Below are positions 35,111 to 42,933 of a stretch of 64,000 nucleotides of DNA, piece after piece. Location: assembly GCF_030297015.1 (NCBI RefSeq), contig NZ_AP028056.1, positions 2,552,939 through 2,616,938 on the forward strand, read 5' to 3'. The notes under the pieces are model-generated. The model worked only from the letters and a program-made list of their open reading frames with translations. It ran no database searches and had not been told where the DNA came from. Origin of the DNA: Brooklawnia propionicigenes. Lineage in GTDB: Bacteria; Actinomycetota; Actinomycetes; Propionibacteriales; Propionibacteriaceae. Both the position numbers and the translations under genes were made by a program. Positions within the stretch are counted from its first letter, which is position 1, and every line of letters begins with the position of its first letter.

Positions 35111-36667
35111 TATCTGCGGAAAGTGAAGACCCGGTCTGGTGCGACCGCGGTGCAGATCGTGGAAAAGAGGCATGGCCAGCGAGTGATCGTGGAGCATCTG
35201 GGGTCGGCCCATACCGACGCCGAGCTCGCGGCGTTGATGCGGGCCGGCCACGACAAGCTTCACGCCGGCCAGCCCGCCTTGGAGTTGGGTATCGATCCCC
35301 ACGGCGTGCCGGTGGGTGCGGTCGCGGTAGTCGCCGGGACACGATCGAAACTCCTGATGGATGCGATCCGGGCCTCCTGGGGCCGGCTCGGGTTCACCGT
35401 GATCGATGACGAGGCGTTCTTCCAGCTGGTCGCAGCCCGGCTCGTCGAGCCGACCTCGAAACGCGACAGCATCCGGGTGATCAACCAACTCGGCATGCAC
35501 GCGTTCCACGAGAACACCTTCTACGCCGCGCTGCGTCGTTGCATGGCTGGTGACTACCGCGAACAGATCGCGAAGGCCTGCTTCACCCACGTGTGGACCG
35601 ACGCTGGCGGGGACATCTCCTTGCTGCTCTACGACGTCACCACGCTGTATTTCGAGGCCGAGAACGAAGACGATCTTCGCAAAGTCGGCTTCAGTAAAGA
35701 GCGTCGTGTCGATCCGCAGATCGTGGTCGGGCTGCTCGTTGACCGGAGCGGGTTCCCGTTAGAGATCGCCTGCTATGAGGGTAACAAGGCCGAGACTGCC
35801 ACGATCATCCCGATCGTCAAAGCGTTCCAAGACCGTCACCAGATCACCGACATGGTCGTGGTCGCCGACGCCGGCATGTTGTCCGCGACCAACCTGCAAG
35901 CCCTCGACGATGCCGGGCTCCGGTTCATCGTCGGGTCCCGGGTCACGAAAGCACCCCACGATCTGGCCAAGCATTTCTGCTGGCACGGTGACCACTTCAC
36001 CGACGCCCAGATCATCGACACGATCACGATGCGCCGCACCAAACCCGACCCGGCCAGGCTCGACACCTGCGACGAGCCGGTGTGGAACCCCCAAGCCCAT
36101 CCGCTAGCGTGGCGGGCGGTGTGGCAATACTCCCGCAAACGGGCCGTCCGGGATCAACACACCCTGACCGCGCAGCAGAACCGGGCCCAAGCGATCATCG
36201 ACGGCCTCCACCCGCCCCGTAAGGCCAGATTCTTGAAGACCAGCGGGGCCACGCTCACCCTTGATCACACCAGCCTGGACCGGGCACGCCGACTCACCGG
36301 CCTGAAAGGCTACGTCACCAACATCACCGTCGACACCATGCCCGCCGACCAGGTGATCTCGGCCTACCACGAACTGTGGCACGTCGAGCAATCCTTCCGG
36401 ATGTCCAAAACCGACCTCGCTGCCAGACCGATCTTCCACCACACCCGCGACGCGATCGAAGCCCACCTGACCATCGTGTTCACCGCGCTCGCGATCGCCC
36501 GCGACCTACAGGCCCGCACCGGCTGGAGCATCAAACGCATCATCCAAACCCTCCAACCGCTACGCCACGTCACCATCACCATCAACGGTCACCCGATCGA
36601 AGCCCAACCCGCCATCTCCGACAACACCCGAGAAATCCTCAACACCCTCGGGATTCCCGAGCACTAA
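35102..36667 (+). CDS. IS1634-family DDE transposase
   Basis: This 521-residue transposase opens with SPYLRKVKTRSGATAVQIVE, typical of IS1634/IS1549 transposases. The catalytic triad can be placed as Asp in LLYDVTTLYFEAE, Asp in VVVADAGMLSATN and Glu in YHELWHVEQSFRMSK. The gene fills the element, with its stop immediately before the right inverted repeat, and no frameshift or internal stop is present, so it may be active. GC content is similar to its host, suggesting a vector used to similar genomes. Confidence 0.93.
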   Translation: MSPYLRKVKTRSGATAVQIVEKRHGQRVIVEHLGSAHTDAELAALMRAGHDKLHAGQPALELGIDPHGVPVGAVAVVAGTRSKLLMDAIRASWGRLGFTVIDDEAFFQLVAARLVEPTSKRDSIRVINQLGMHAFHENTFYAALRRCMAGDYREQIAKACFTHVWTDAGGDISLLLYDVTTLYFEAENEDDLRKVGFSKERRVDPQIVVGLLVDRSGFPLEIACYEGNKAETATIIPIVKAFQDRHQITDMVVVADAGMLSATNLQALDDAGLRFIVGSRVTKAPHDLAKHFCWHGDHFTDAQIIDTITMRRTKPDPARLDTCDEPVWNPQAHPLAWRAVWQYSRKRAVRDQHTLTAQQNRAQAIIDGLHPPRKARFLKTSGATLTLDHTSLDRARRLTGLKGYVTNITVDTMPADQVISAYHELWHVEQSFRMSKTDLAARPIFHHTRDAIEAHLTIVFTALAIARDLQARTGWSIKRIIQTLQPLRHVTITINGHPIEAQPAISDNTREILNTLGIPEH

Positions 36668-36683
36668 ACCTGTGGAAGTCAGG
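36668..36683 (+). repeat. Right terminal inverted repeat of the IS
   Basis: Perfect partner of 35002-35017. The stop codon TAA of the transposase lies directly beside it. Confidence 0.92.
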
Positions 36684-37129
36684 AGGCTCGCTCCCGGCCC
36701 AAACCGCCGTACCAATTCTGACTCAAAGTTGATAATGCAGGCGTGAGCTTCGGCTGCCGTCGCAACAAGGACCGAGTCTTGATAGCGATGCTCGACATGG
36801 TTACGCAGGCCGATGAAGAATTCGATATTCTTCCGGATCGGATCGTTATCCTTGAACTCGTGTTTCAGGCACTGGCTAAGATCCCATGTCTTCTTTGAGT
36901 CATCGGGGTTGCGCTTAAAGGTGCGCCGCTTGTCATTCTCTCTATAGAAGATCTCAACCTTTCGGCGCATCCGATCAGCGTGCATCAGGTTCTGCCATGC
37001 CAGGTGAATGTGGACTATGAAGTCAGCGAAGCTGCGTCGGTCACCCGGGCGATTGTAGAAGTCGATCGCCACCAGCGCTTGTCGACGTGCTTCCTCAAGG
37101 GTGTGCTTCCACGCTGGGGGTCTAGCCAT
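36684..37129 (-). pseudogene. DUF3644 (HEPN-like) gene truncated by the IS
   Basis: The surviving 148 codons start at the ATG at 37129 and run into the IS right end. MARPPAWKHTLEEARRQALV and DFIVHIHLAWQNLMHADRMR match the DUF3644 N-terminus. IEFFIGLRNHVEHRYQ contains R-N-H-V-E-H (Arg109, His114), an Rx4H motif of the kind used by HEPN-fold ribonucleases. The next about 40 in-frame codons come from the IS and are not native. The gene is 43 bases downstream of the Res stop in the same direction, so it was the last gene of the restriction operon. Its GC is visibly lower than its surroundings. Whether the fragment retains function is doubtful. Confidence 0.78.
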
Positions 37130-37172
37130 GGATCAACAGACTTTCTGTCGAGAGTCGGAGCGGGACAATGAA

Positions 37173-40100
37173 TCAGGCGGTAACCAACTGCATCAGCTCT
37201 GTGTAGTCGGTGACGACGTCGTAGGTGACGTCGCGCCCGTTCTTCTTGTTGAGGGAGGCAAAGAACTTGCGGGCGCACTCGATCTTTGCGTCCTCGACGC
37301 CCTTCAGCTGGAGAGTTGAAAGTGAACCCTTGGTCTCCGCGACGAAGTAGACATGCTTGACGCTGCCTTCCTTGAACGCGATAGCCCAGTCCGGGTTGTA
37401 GTCCCCGACCGGAGTTGGGATGAAGAACCCGCGCGGGAGCTTCGCGTAGACGGCGACCTCGGTGCTAGTGTCCAGCTCGTTGACGAACGCACGCTCGATC
37501 TTCGAGTCGGTCACGACGTAGTCGTAGATGTGCTTCGTGAGCTTGGTACCCGCGTGGGTGAGATCTTGCTTAGTCTGGTTCTCCGTGAAGATCGCCGAGT
37601 CGAACGTCTCGTCCAGAGCGTCGTACGCGAGGTGCTCCACGATGACGGTGGCCTTCTGCTCGTTGATCAGCCGGGCAGCCTCGGTGATGAACTGTTCCGG
37701 GTTCAGCCTGAACTTCCCGAACGTATCCGGTCGGACGCCCTTGAGGATCGCGGCGACTGTACGGCGGGTCAGCTTCGTCTTCTCGGCGATCTCCCCGAGA
37801 AGGTCGTACTTCACCTGAGAGCCAGCCGTCACCGTCTCGGTCACGGTCTCCGTGGTGGAAACCGCGAATCCTGAGCCCTTCGACAGGTCGTCGGCCTCCA
37901 GCTCGTCACGCTGCTTGCCCGATTGGATGACGTACTGCATGGACGCGACGTTGAGATGCTTGTCCATGTGGTCGACCGCCTTGCGGATCAATTCGTCTGA
38001 GTCGAACTCCACCTGGTAGACCGCCTTATGGTTGATCCGACCCCACAGGCTCTGGAACTCCTTGCGCGCGAAGTTGGCCTCGTTAAGGGGGATCTTCTTC
38101 GGCTTGCGGTCATCGACGGGCTTGGGTACGTCGATGTACAGGGAGTCGACCAGCGGCCAGACGAAGTCCACCACCGGACGCAAGACCTCCGAGGTGGGGA
38201 CAGCGAGCGTCCCTTCAGCCTTGGCCTCCTTGTAGGCGGGTGTGATGTGACCGTCGTCGTCGATGTAGTCGTTGCGCGCCAGATAGTTGTAGATGGACCG
38301 GGCCAGTTGCTCCTCCACGACCGACTCGCCTGCGGTGGTCTGGATCGTCTTGCCCGTGAAGAAGTCGACACTCGCCTTGCGCGGACGCGCCGCCAAGGAC
38401 TCCGAAATCTCCTTCTGGAGCCCATCGACGAAGTCCGTGTAAGACTCGTCGGTCACAACTGTCAGCTCATTGATGTCATGAACCCGAGCGCCCACAGTAG
38501 CCTCGTCCATACGCTCACCGTGCTGGTCGACAGCCAGCCGGAGTCCTCGCCCGATCTCTTGGCGTCGCGACACCGTGTTGTCGCTCTTCTTCAGCATCCC
38601 CATCACGAACACGTTCGGGTTGTCCCATCCCTCCCGGAGGGCCGAGTGGGAGAAGATGAACCGGACCGGCTCGTCGAAGGAGAGGAGCCGTTCCTTGTCT
38701 TTGAGGATCAGGTCGTAGGCGTCGATGTCGGTGGACTGACCCTTGTCATCGCCGCGCCCGGAGACCTTGCCGTCCACCTGGTGCTTGGTCTTCTTATCGA
38801 TCGAAAAGTAGCCCTGGTGGATCTCGCGCACCTCGTCACGACGCAGGTAGGCCTGATAGGCGGCGGTCGCGTCATCGAGGGCCAGCTCGCCCAGGACCTC
38901 GTCGCGGATCAACGCGTATTCTTCCTCGAACACGCGTGCGTACTCGCCGAGGGTGTCCTCCCGGGAGTAGTCGCGGTACTTCGCGACTTCGTCGATGAAG
39001 AACAACGACAGCACCTTGATACCTTGGGCAAACAATTCGCGTTCCTTGTCCAGGTGGGCACGGACCACCTCCCGGATCTGGATGCGCCGCTTCGTCTCCT
39101 CCGTGACATCGCGGTCGGCAAGCTGCCCGGCGAAGACCGTGTCGCCATTGCTCAGCTCGATCACGTCGCGGTTCGCATCGATATCGACGACGACTAAGGA
39201 CTTACCGTCAGGCCGGTAGGCCTCCAGCCCGTTCGACAGGTCATGGAGGTTCGTGCCCTTCTCCACCCGCTTGACCTGCCGCTTGATGCCCGTCTTGGTC
39301 TGGACCTCGATCTCCACTCGGGCCCGCGGTAGCACGCCCTTTGCGATCTCGATGCCCTCCACGTACAGGTAGGCGGCCGAACCGGCCAAGCCCTTCACCG
39401 TGATGCCCCGCACGGCGATCTTCTTGACCAGCTTCTGGTTGTAGGCATCCAGCGCGTCCAAGCGATGGACCTTGGTGTGCTCAACCTTGTGAGTGGCGGA
39501 GTACCGCAACATCATCAGCCCGTTGAAGTTCGACAAGGCGTTCAGTGATTTCTCCGCGCTGATCTTCTGCGGTTCGTCGATGATGACGATCGGCCGGTTC
39601 GCGGCGATCACATCGATGGGCTTGCGTGACTGGAAGTCGTCCAGGACGTCGTAGATGCGGCGGTTGTCCTTGCCCGTAGCGTTGAAAGCCTGGATGTTAA
39701 TAATCATCACTTGAACACCTGCATCCGAGCTGAACCGCTCCAGCTCATGCAGTTGCGATGAGTTGTAGACGAAGGACCGCGGCTTGGTGCCATACATCTG
39801 CTGAAAGTGGTCAGCAGTGACATCAAAGGACTTCTTCACGCCTTCTCGGATCGCTATCGACGGCACCACGATGATGTACTTCGACCAGCCGTACCGCTTG
39901 TGAAGCTCCATGATCGTCTTGATGTAGACGTAGGTCTTACCCGTGCCCGTCTCCATCTCCACATCCAGATTTGGTGCATGCAGCGCCGCCTTGCTGTCCC
40001 TCAACTCCGTCGAAAGCGGAAGATTCCGAGTCCGTTGGACCTTCTGGACGTTCGATAGCAACTGCGCGTCGTTCAGGACGATCTCAGCGTTGCGCAAACC

Positions 40101-40271
40101 CGAATCCGGTCGCTCGTCAGTCTCAAACAGGGCAGGAGCTGCCACCGGACTAACCTTGCCCGGGTCAATCCGGTACGAGATTCCCTCGTGCTTCGGCTGC
40201 CCCTCGAACACCTCGACGACTGCGTCGACCGCATCCGTCTGGTACTGCTGAACCTTGAACTGGAGCTTCAT
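37173..40271 (-). CDS. Type III restriction-modification system, Res helicase-endonuclease subunit
   Basis: This 1032-residue protein translocates along DNA using ATP and cuts when two complexes meet or when sites are unmethylated. Walker A is METGTGKTY (about residues 106-114) and the superfamily 2 Walker B is IIDEPQKIS (232-235 DEPQ), a form typical of Res subunits. A motif VI candidate is QEIGRGLRLAVD. The C-terminal nuclease is a PD-(D/E)xK fold: NPDWAIAF (Pro960-Asp961) and FVAETKG (Glu979-x-Lys981). The ATG at 40271 lies five bases after the mod stop. All key residues are intact. Confidence 0.93.
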   Translation of the reverse strand: MKLQFKVQQYQTDAVDAVVEVFEGQPKHEGISYRIDPGKVSPVAAPALFETDERPDSGLRNAEIVLNDAQLLSNVQKVQRTRNLPLSTELRDSKAALHAPNLDVEMETGTGKTYVYIKTIMELHKRYGWSKYIIVVPSIAIREGVKKSFDVTADHFQQMYGTKPRSFVYNSSQLHELERFSSDAGVQVMIINIQAFNATGKDNRRIYDVLDDFQSRKPIDVIAANRPIVIIDEPQKISAEKSLNALSNFNGLMMLRYSATHKVEHTKVHRLDALDAYNQKLVKKIAVRGITVKGLAGSAAYLYVEGIEIAKGVLPRARVEIEVQTKTGIKRQVKRVEKGTNLHDLSNGLEAYRPDGKSLVVVDIDANRDVIELSNGDTVFAGQLADRDVTEETKRRIQIREVVRAHLDKERELFAQGIKVLSLFFIDEVAKYRDYSREDTLGEYARVFEEEYALIRDEVLGELALDDATAAYQAYLRRDEVREIHQGYFSIDKKTKHQVDGKVSGRGDDKGQSTDIDAYDLILKDKERLLSFDEPVRFIFSHSALREGWDNPNVFVMGMLKKSDNTVSRRQEIGRGLRLAVDQHGERMDEATVGARVHDINELTVVTDESYTDFVDGLQKEISESLAARPRKASVDFFTGKTIQTTAGESVVEEQLARSIYNYLARNDYIDDDGHITPAYKEAKAEGTLAVPTSEVLRPVVDFVWPLVDSLYIDVPKPVDDRKPKKIPLNEANFARKEFQSLWGRINHKAVYQVEFDSDELIRKAVDHMDKHLNVASMQYVIQSGKQRDELEADDLSKGSGFAVSTTETVTETVTAGSQVKYDLLGEIAEKTKLTRRTVAAILKGVRPDTFGKFRLNPEQFITEAARLINEQKATVIVEHLAYDALDETFDSAIFTENQTKQDLTHAGTKLTKHIYDYVVTDSKIERAFVNELDTSTEVAVYAKLPRGFFIPTPVGDYNPDWAIAFKEGSVKHVYFVAETKGSLSTLQLKGVEDAKIECARKFFASLNKKNGRDVTYDVVTDYTELMQLVTA

Positions 40272-40276
40272 ATCGG

Positions 40277-42232
40277 TCAGATCGCCCTCACTTCAGTGGA
40301 TGGAGACAGCTCCCGGAAAATCTGTTCGGTATTGATGCGGGCAGCATCCGATCCGAACGCGTCGTCGCGGAAAACGACACGCAACGGGCCCCTCTCGGCG
40401 ATCGCTCGCGCGACTTCGGGAGTCATGGACTCCGTGAAACACGCAATCAGCGCACCATCGTCAACGACGAATACTTCGTGGCCATCAACATCGTCGCGCG
40501 TGATCGAAAGCGATAGTTCAAGGCCCCAGTCAAGAAGCACCTGGAACAGCAGGTCTTCCCCCGATCTCCCCGACCGAATGCTTCCTTCTAAGTTGCCGAT
40601 CTGGAGCTGTGCAGTTTCCTCGGGAGAGCGCAAAACGTCAACCTTGTTTGAAGAGTCCACGCGTAGGTATCGAAATCCACCATCGAGTTCGGAAGCCACA
40701 AAACCGCCGCCGTCAGAAAGCTGATTTGCGGCTCTACGCACACGTTCGCTAGCCATGTCGGCGAGATGCTCGAACTCTGCTGGCACTCCCTTTACGGCCG
40801 TGTCAATTTGCTCAGGAAGCTGAACTAGTATGAATTTTCTCTTCTGCCCATCCTTGGCATTCTGCGCAAGCGTAGCATGTGCGGCCGTTCCTGAACCGGC
40901 GAAATAGTCGAGGACAATCGCATCTTCGGGTGCTGCTGCTGCAATTAAGAGCTGAATCAGCGAAACAGGTTTAGGGTAACTGAACTGGCTGGATGTGAAT
41001 CCAATTTGCTCGATATCCTTTGTGCCCTGAGTCGTTGAAATTCCCATGATCAGGTCCTTGAGCGACGTAGAGTCGACATTTCGAACCTTTGTGTAGACTC
41101 TCCATCCTGAAGTTGTCTCGACAAACTCCAAGTCTTGCGACTCAGACTCCACCTTCGAAGCGCTCCATCGGAATGCGTGGTACTTGTGCACTCCATCACC
41201 ATTGGCATGCGGCGAGATCTTGACAAACTCGGGAAACTTGTGGCTCTCAGAAACGGGAGCGGTCCTAACCTGTCGGTCGTGCGGATTAAAATAGATGTCG
41301 AATACTAGATTGGGGCGCGTTTCTTCATTGAATGCCGAATTTGTATTGTATAGCTCATTCTTTGTTACATATGGACCAAACGCGTCAGACTTGATTTCAT
41401 AGTTGAAACCCTTGTAGATCGACGGCATAATCGTCTTGGACTCAGACCCTGAGACGAGAAACTCAGACACGAATTCGGCATTCCGCGCGTAACATAATAT
41501 GTATTCCTTTGTTCCAGCCGCACCGCTCTTGGAGATCTGCCTTCCCTTTAGATTGCTTATCCAGACGAAGGCGTTGAGGAAATTTTGGGCGCCGAAGACC
41601 TCATCCAGAATCTTCTTGAGGTTCTCATACTCGTGATCATCGATAGAGACAAAAAAGACTCCGTCGTCCGTCATAAGATTACGAGCCAGCTTGACCCGCG
41701 GGTAAATCATACTCAACCAGTCCGAGTGGTAGCGACCGTTGGCGTCAGTATTCGCCACGAGGCGCACACCTTCATCGTCGACCTGCCCCGAGCGGTTAAG
41801 AAAGGACTCCGTTGATTCGGCAAAGTCGTCGTCGTATATGAAGTCATTTCCTGTGTTGTATGGCGGGTCGATGTACACGAAACCGACCTTCCCCAGGTAG
41901 GACTCTTGGAGAAGCTTGAGGGCGTCGAGATTGTCCCCCTCGATGAAGAGGTTCTTGGTGGTGTCGAAGTCGACTGACTCCTCGCGGACCGGTCGTAAGG
42001 TCTTGGCGACGGGCGCGTTGGCGGCGAACGCTGCGGCGCGCTTGCCAGGCCAGTCCAACCGGTAGCGTTCTTGGGGTCCTTCGACGATGTGGTCGGAGAG
42101 TTCCTGGCGGAGGAGGTCGAAGTCCACGGCGCGCTGGGGGTTGCCGTTGTCGTCGAGCGTCTCGGTGACAACGGTTGGGAACAGGTCGGCGAGTTTGTCG
42201 ATGTTCGCCTCTGTCAGGTCGGGCGATGTCAT
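40277..42232 (-). CDS. Type III restriction-modification system, Mod DNA methyltransferase subunit
   Basis: This 651-residue beta-class N6-adenine or N4-cytosine methyltransferase recognises the target for both methylation and restriction. The catalytic motif is VYIDPPYNTGND (DPPY at about 122-125) and the AdoMet motif LDYFAGSGTAAH (444-448) comes later, which defines the beta class. The target recognition domain lies between them at about residues 225-410 (41000-41560) and is clearly richer in A+T than the conserved ends. I prefer the ATG at 42232 after GGAGAAA over a GTG at 42247. It starts 29 bases after the DUF4391 stop. Confidence 0.93.
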   Translation of the reverse strand: MTSPDLTEANIDKLADLFPTVVTETLDDNGNPQRAVDFDLLRQELSDHIVEGPQERYRLDWPGKRAAAFAANAPVAKTLRPVREESVDFDTTKNLFIEGDNLDALKLLQESYLGKVGFVYIDPPYNTGNDFIYDDDFAESTESFLNRSGQVDDEGVRLVANTDANGRYHSDWLSMIYPRVKLARNLMTDDGVFFVSIDDHEYENLKKILDEVFGAQNFLNAFVWISNLKGRQISKSGAAGTKEYILCYARNAEFVSEFLVSGSESKTIMPSIYKGFNYEIKSDAFGPYVTKNELYNTNSAFNEETRPNLVFDIYFNPHDRQVRTAPVSESHKFPEFVKISPHANGDGVHKYHAFRWSASKVESESQDLEFVETTSGWRVYTKVRNVDSTSLKDLIMGISTTQGTKDIEQIGFTSSQFSYPKPVSLIQLLIAAAAPEDAIVLDYFAGSGTAAHATLAQNAKDGQKRKFILVQLPEQIDTAVKGVPAEFEHLADMASERVRRAANQLSDGGGFVASELDGGFRYLRVDSSNKVDVLRSPEETAQLQIGNLEGSIRSGRSGEDLLFQVLLDWGLELSLSITRDDVDGHEVFVVDDGALIACFTESMTPEVARAIAERGPLRVVFRDDAFGSDAARINTEQIFRELSPSTEVRAI

Positions 42233-42261
42233 GCGCAGTTTCTCCACTTTCTTGCCTCTGC

Positions 42262-42933
42262 CTATCTTTCACTCAGCGCAGTCAGTTGTGCTTGTTTGGT
42301 CTTGAGGGTGCGGCGCAGTTCGATCTTGCGGTTGAACTGCTTCTCGGTGCGGAGCTTTCGCTCCAGTGTCTTGATCTCGCGTTCGAGCTTGCCGATGGTC
42401 TTGAGTCTGTCAGCGACCTCTGACATTCCTTCTTCTGGACGGACCTCGACGTTGGTGAGGGGTTCGAGCAGAGCCGCATAGAGGGTCGTCAACGTGATCG
42501 CGGTCGGTAGCGGTTGGCGCTCGGTGTCGGCTGGTAGCCACGCGGTGCTGAAGTACTGGCTGATTTTCGGTGCGCCCGTGCCGAGTTGCTTGTGGGCTGC
42601 GACCATGCGATTCTCGCGCGCACCAGCGATGTCGCGGCTGATTTCGAAGACGAGTGGGCGGGGCATCGACGTGTCGATGGCGCTGAGGACCGGTTCGGAA
42701 ACGTCAGCGCCCTTCGCATCGATTTGGAAGACAGCGATGTCAGGGACTTCGTCGGTACCCGCCAGGTTGATCGTCGCTTCAGCTAAGTCGTAGGCCCACG
42801 TCACGCGATCGACCTCGGAGATGAACTTCTCCCGCAGCGCAGTATTGACTCGGGCGTGTTCGTAGAACTTCTCCTTGGGCACGCGTCGTCCGAAGTGGGC
42901 GGCGTTTGGCCACCGGTACAACACGTCAGTCAC
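42262..42933 (-). CDS. DUF4391 domain protein
   Basis: This 223-residue protein has no known activity. It begins TDVLYRWPNAAHFGRRVPKE, includes RVTWAYDLAEATINLAGT and PDIAVFQIDAKG, and ends in a charged coiled coil of about 50 residues (KLEREIKTLERKLRTEKQFN). DUF4391 proteins are repeatedly seen beside a SNF2-type helicase and type III RM genes, which fits here. The GTG start at 42933 overlaps the helicase stop by eight bases, and GAGGAGG lies about eight bases upstream. It probably makes a complex with the helicase or Mod through the coiled coil; this is inference. Confidence 0.8.
   Translation of the reverse strand: MTDVLYRWPNAAHFGRRVPKEKFYEHARVNTALREKFISEVDRVTWAYDLAEATINLAGTDEVPDIAVFQIDAKGADVSEPVLSAIDTSMPRPLVFEISRDIAGARENRMVAAHKQLGTGAPKISQYFSTAWLPADTERQPLPTAITLTTLYAALLEPLTNVEVRPEEGMSEVADRLKTIGKLEREIKTLERKLRTEKQFNRKIELRRTLKTKQAQLTALSER

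Larger units (their letters stand above)
35002..36683 (+). mobile_element. Complete IS1634/IS4-type insertion sequence, 1682 bp
   Basis: The element is bounded by perfect 16-bp terminal inverted repeats, CCTGACTTCCACAGGT at 35002-35017 and its reverse complement at 36668-36683, and carries one transposase gene. The right end lies inside a DUF3644 gene; the left end abuts DNA downstream of catalase. I find no target duplication: the left flank ends CCCAGA and the right begins AGGCTC. The rest of the DUF3644 gene is not found beyond the left end, so an IS-associated deletion is likely. Confidence 0.9.

Noticed and set aside
36560-36683. The last 40 codons of the DUF3644 open frame
   Set aside because: They lie inside the IS right end, antisense to the transposase, so they are not part of the native gene.
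34990-36695. Target site duplication of the IS
   Set aside because: The six to eight bases outside each inverted repeat (CCCAGA left, AGGCTC right) do not match in any register I tried.
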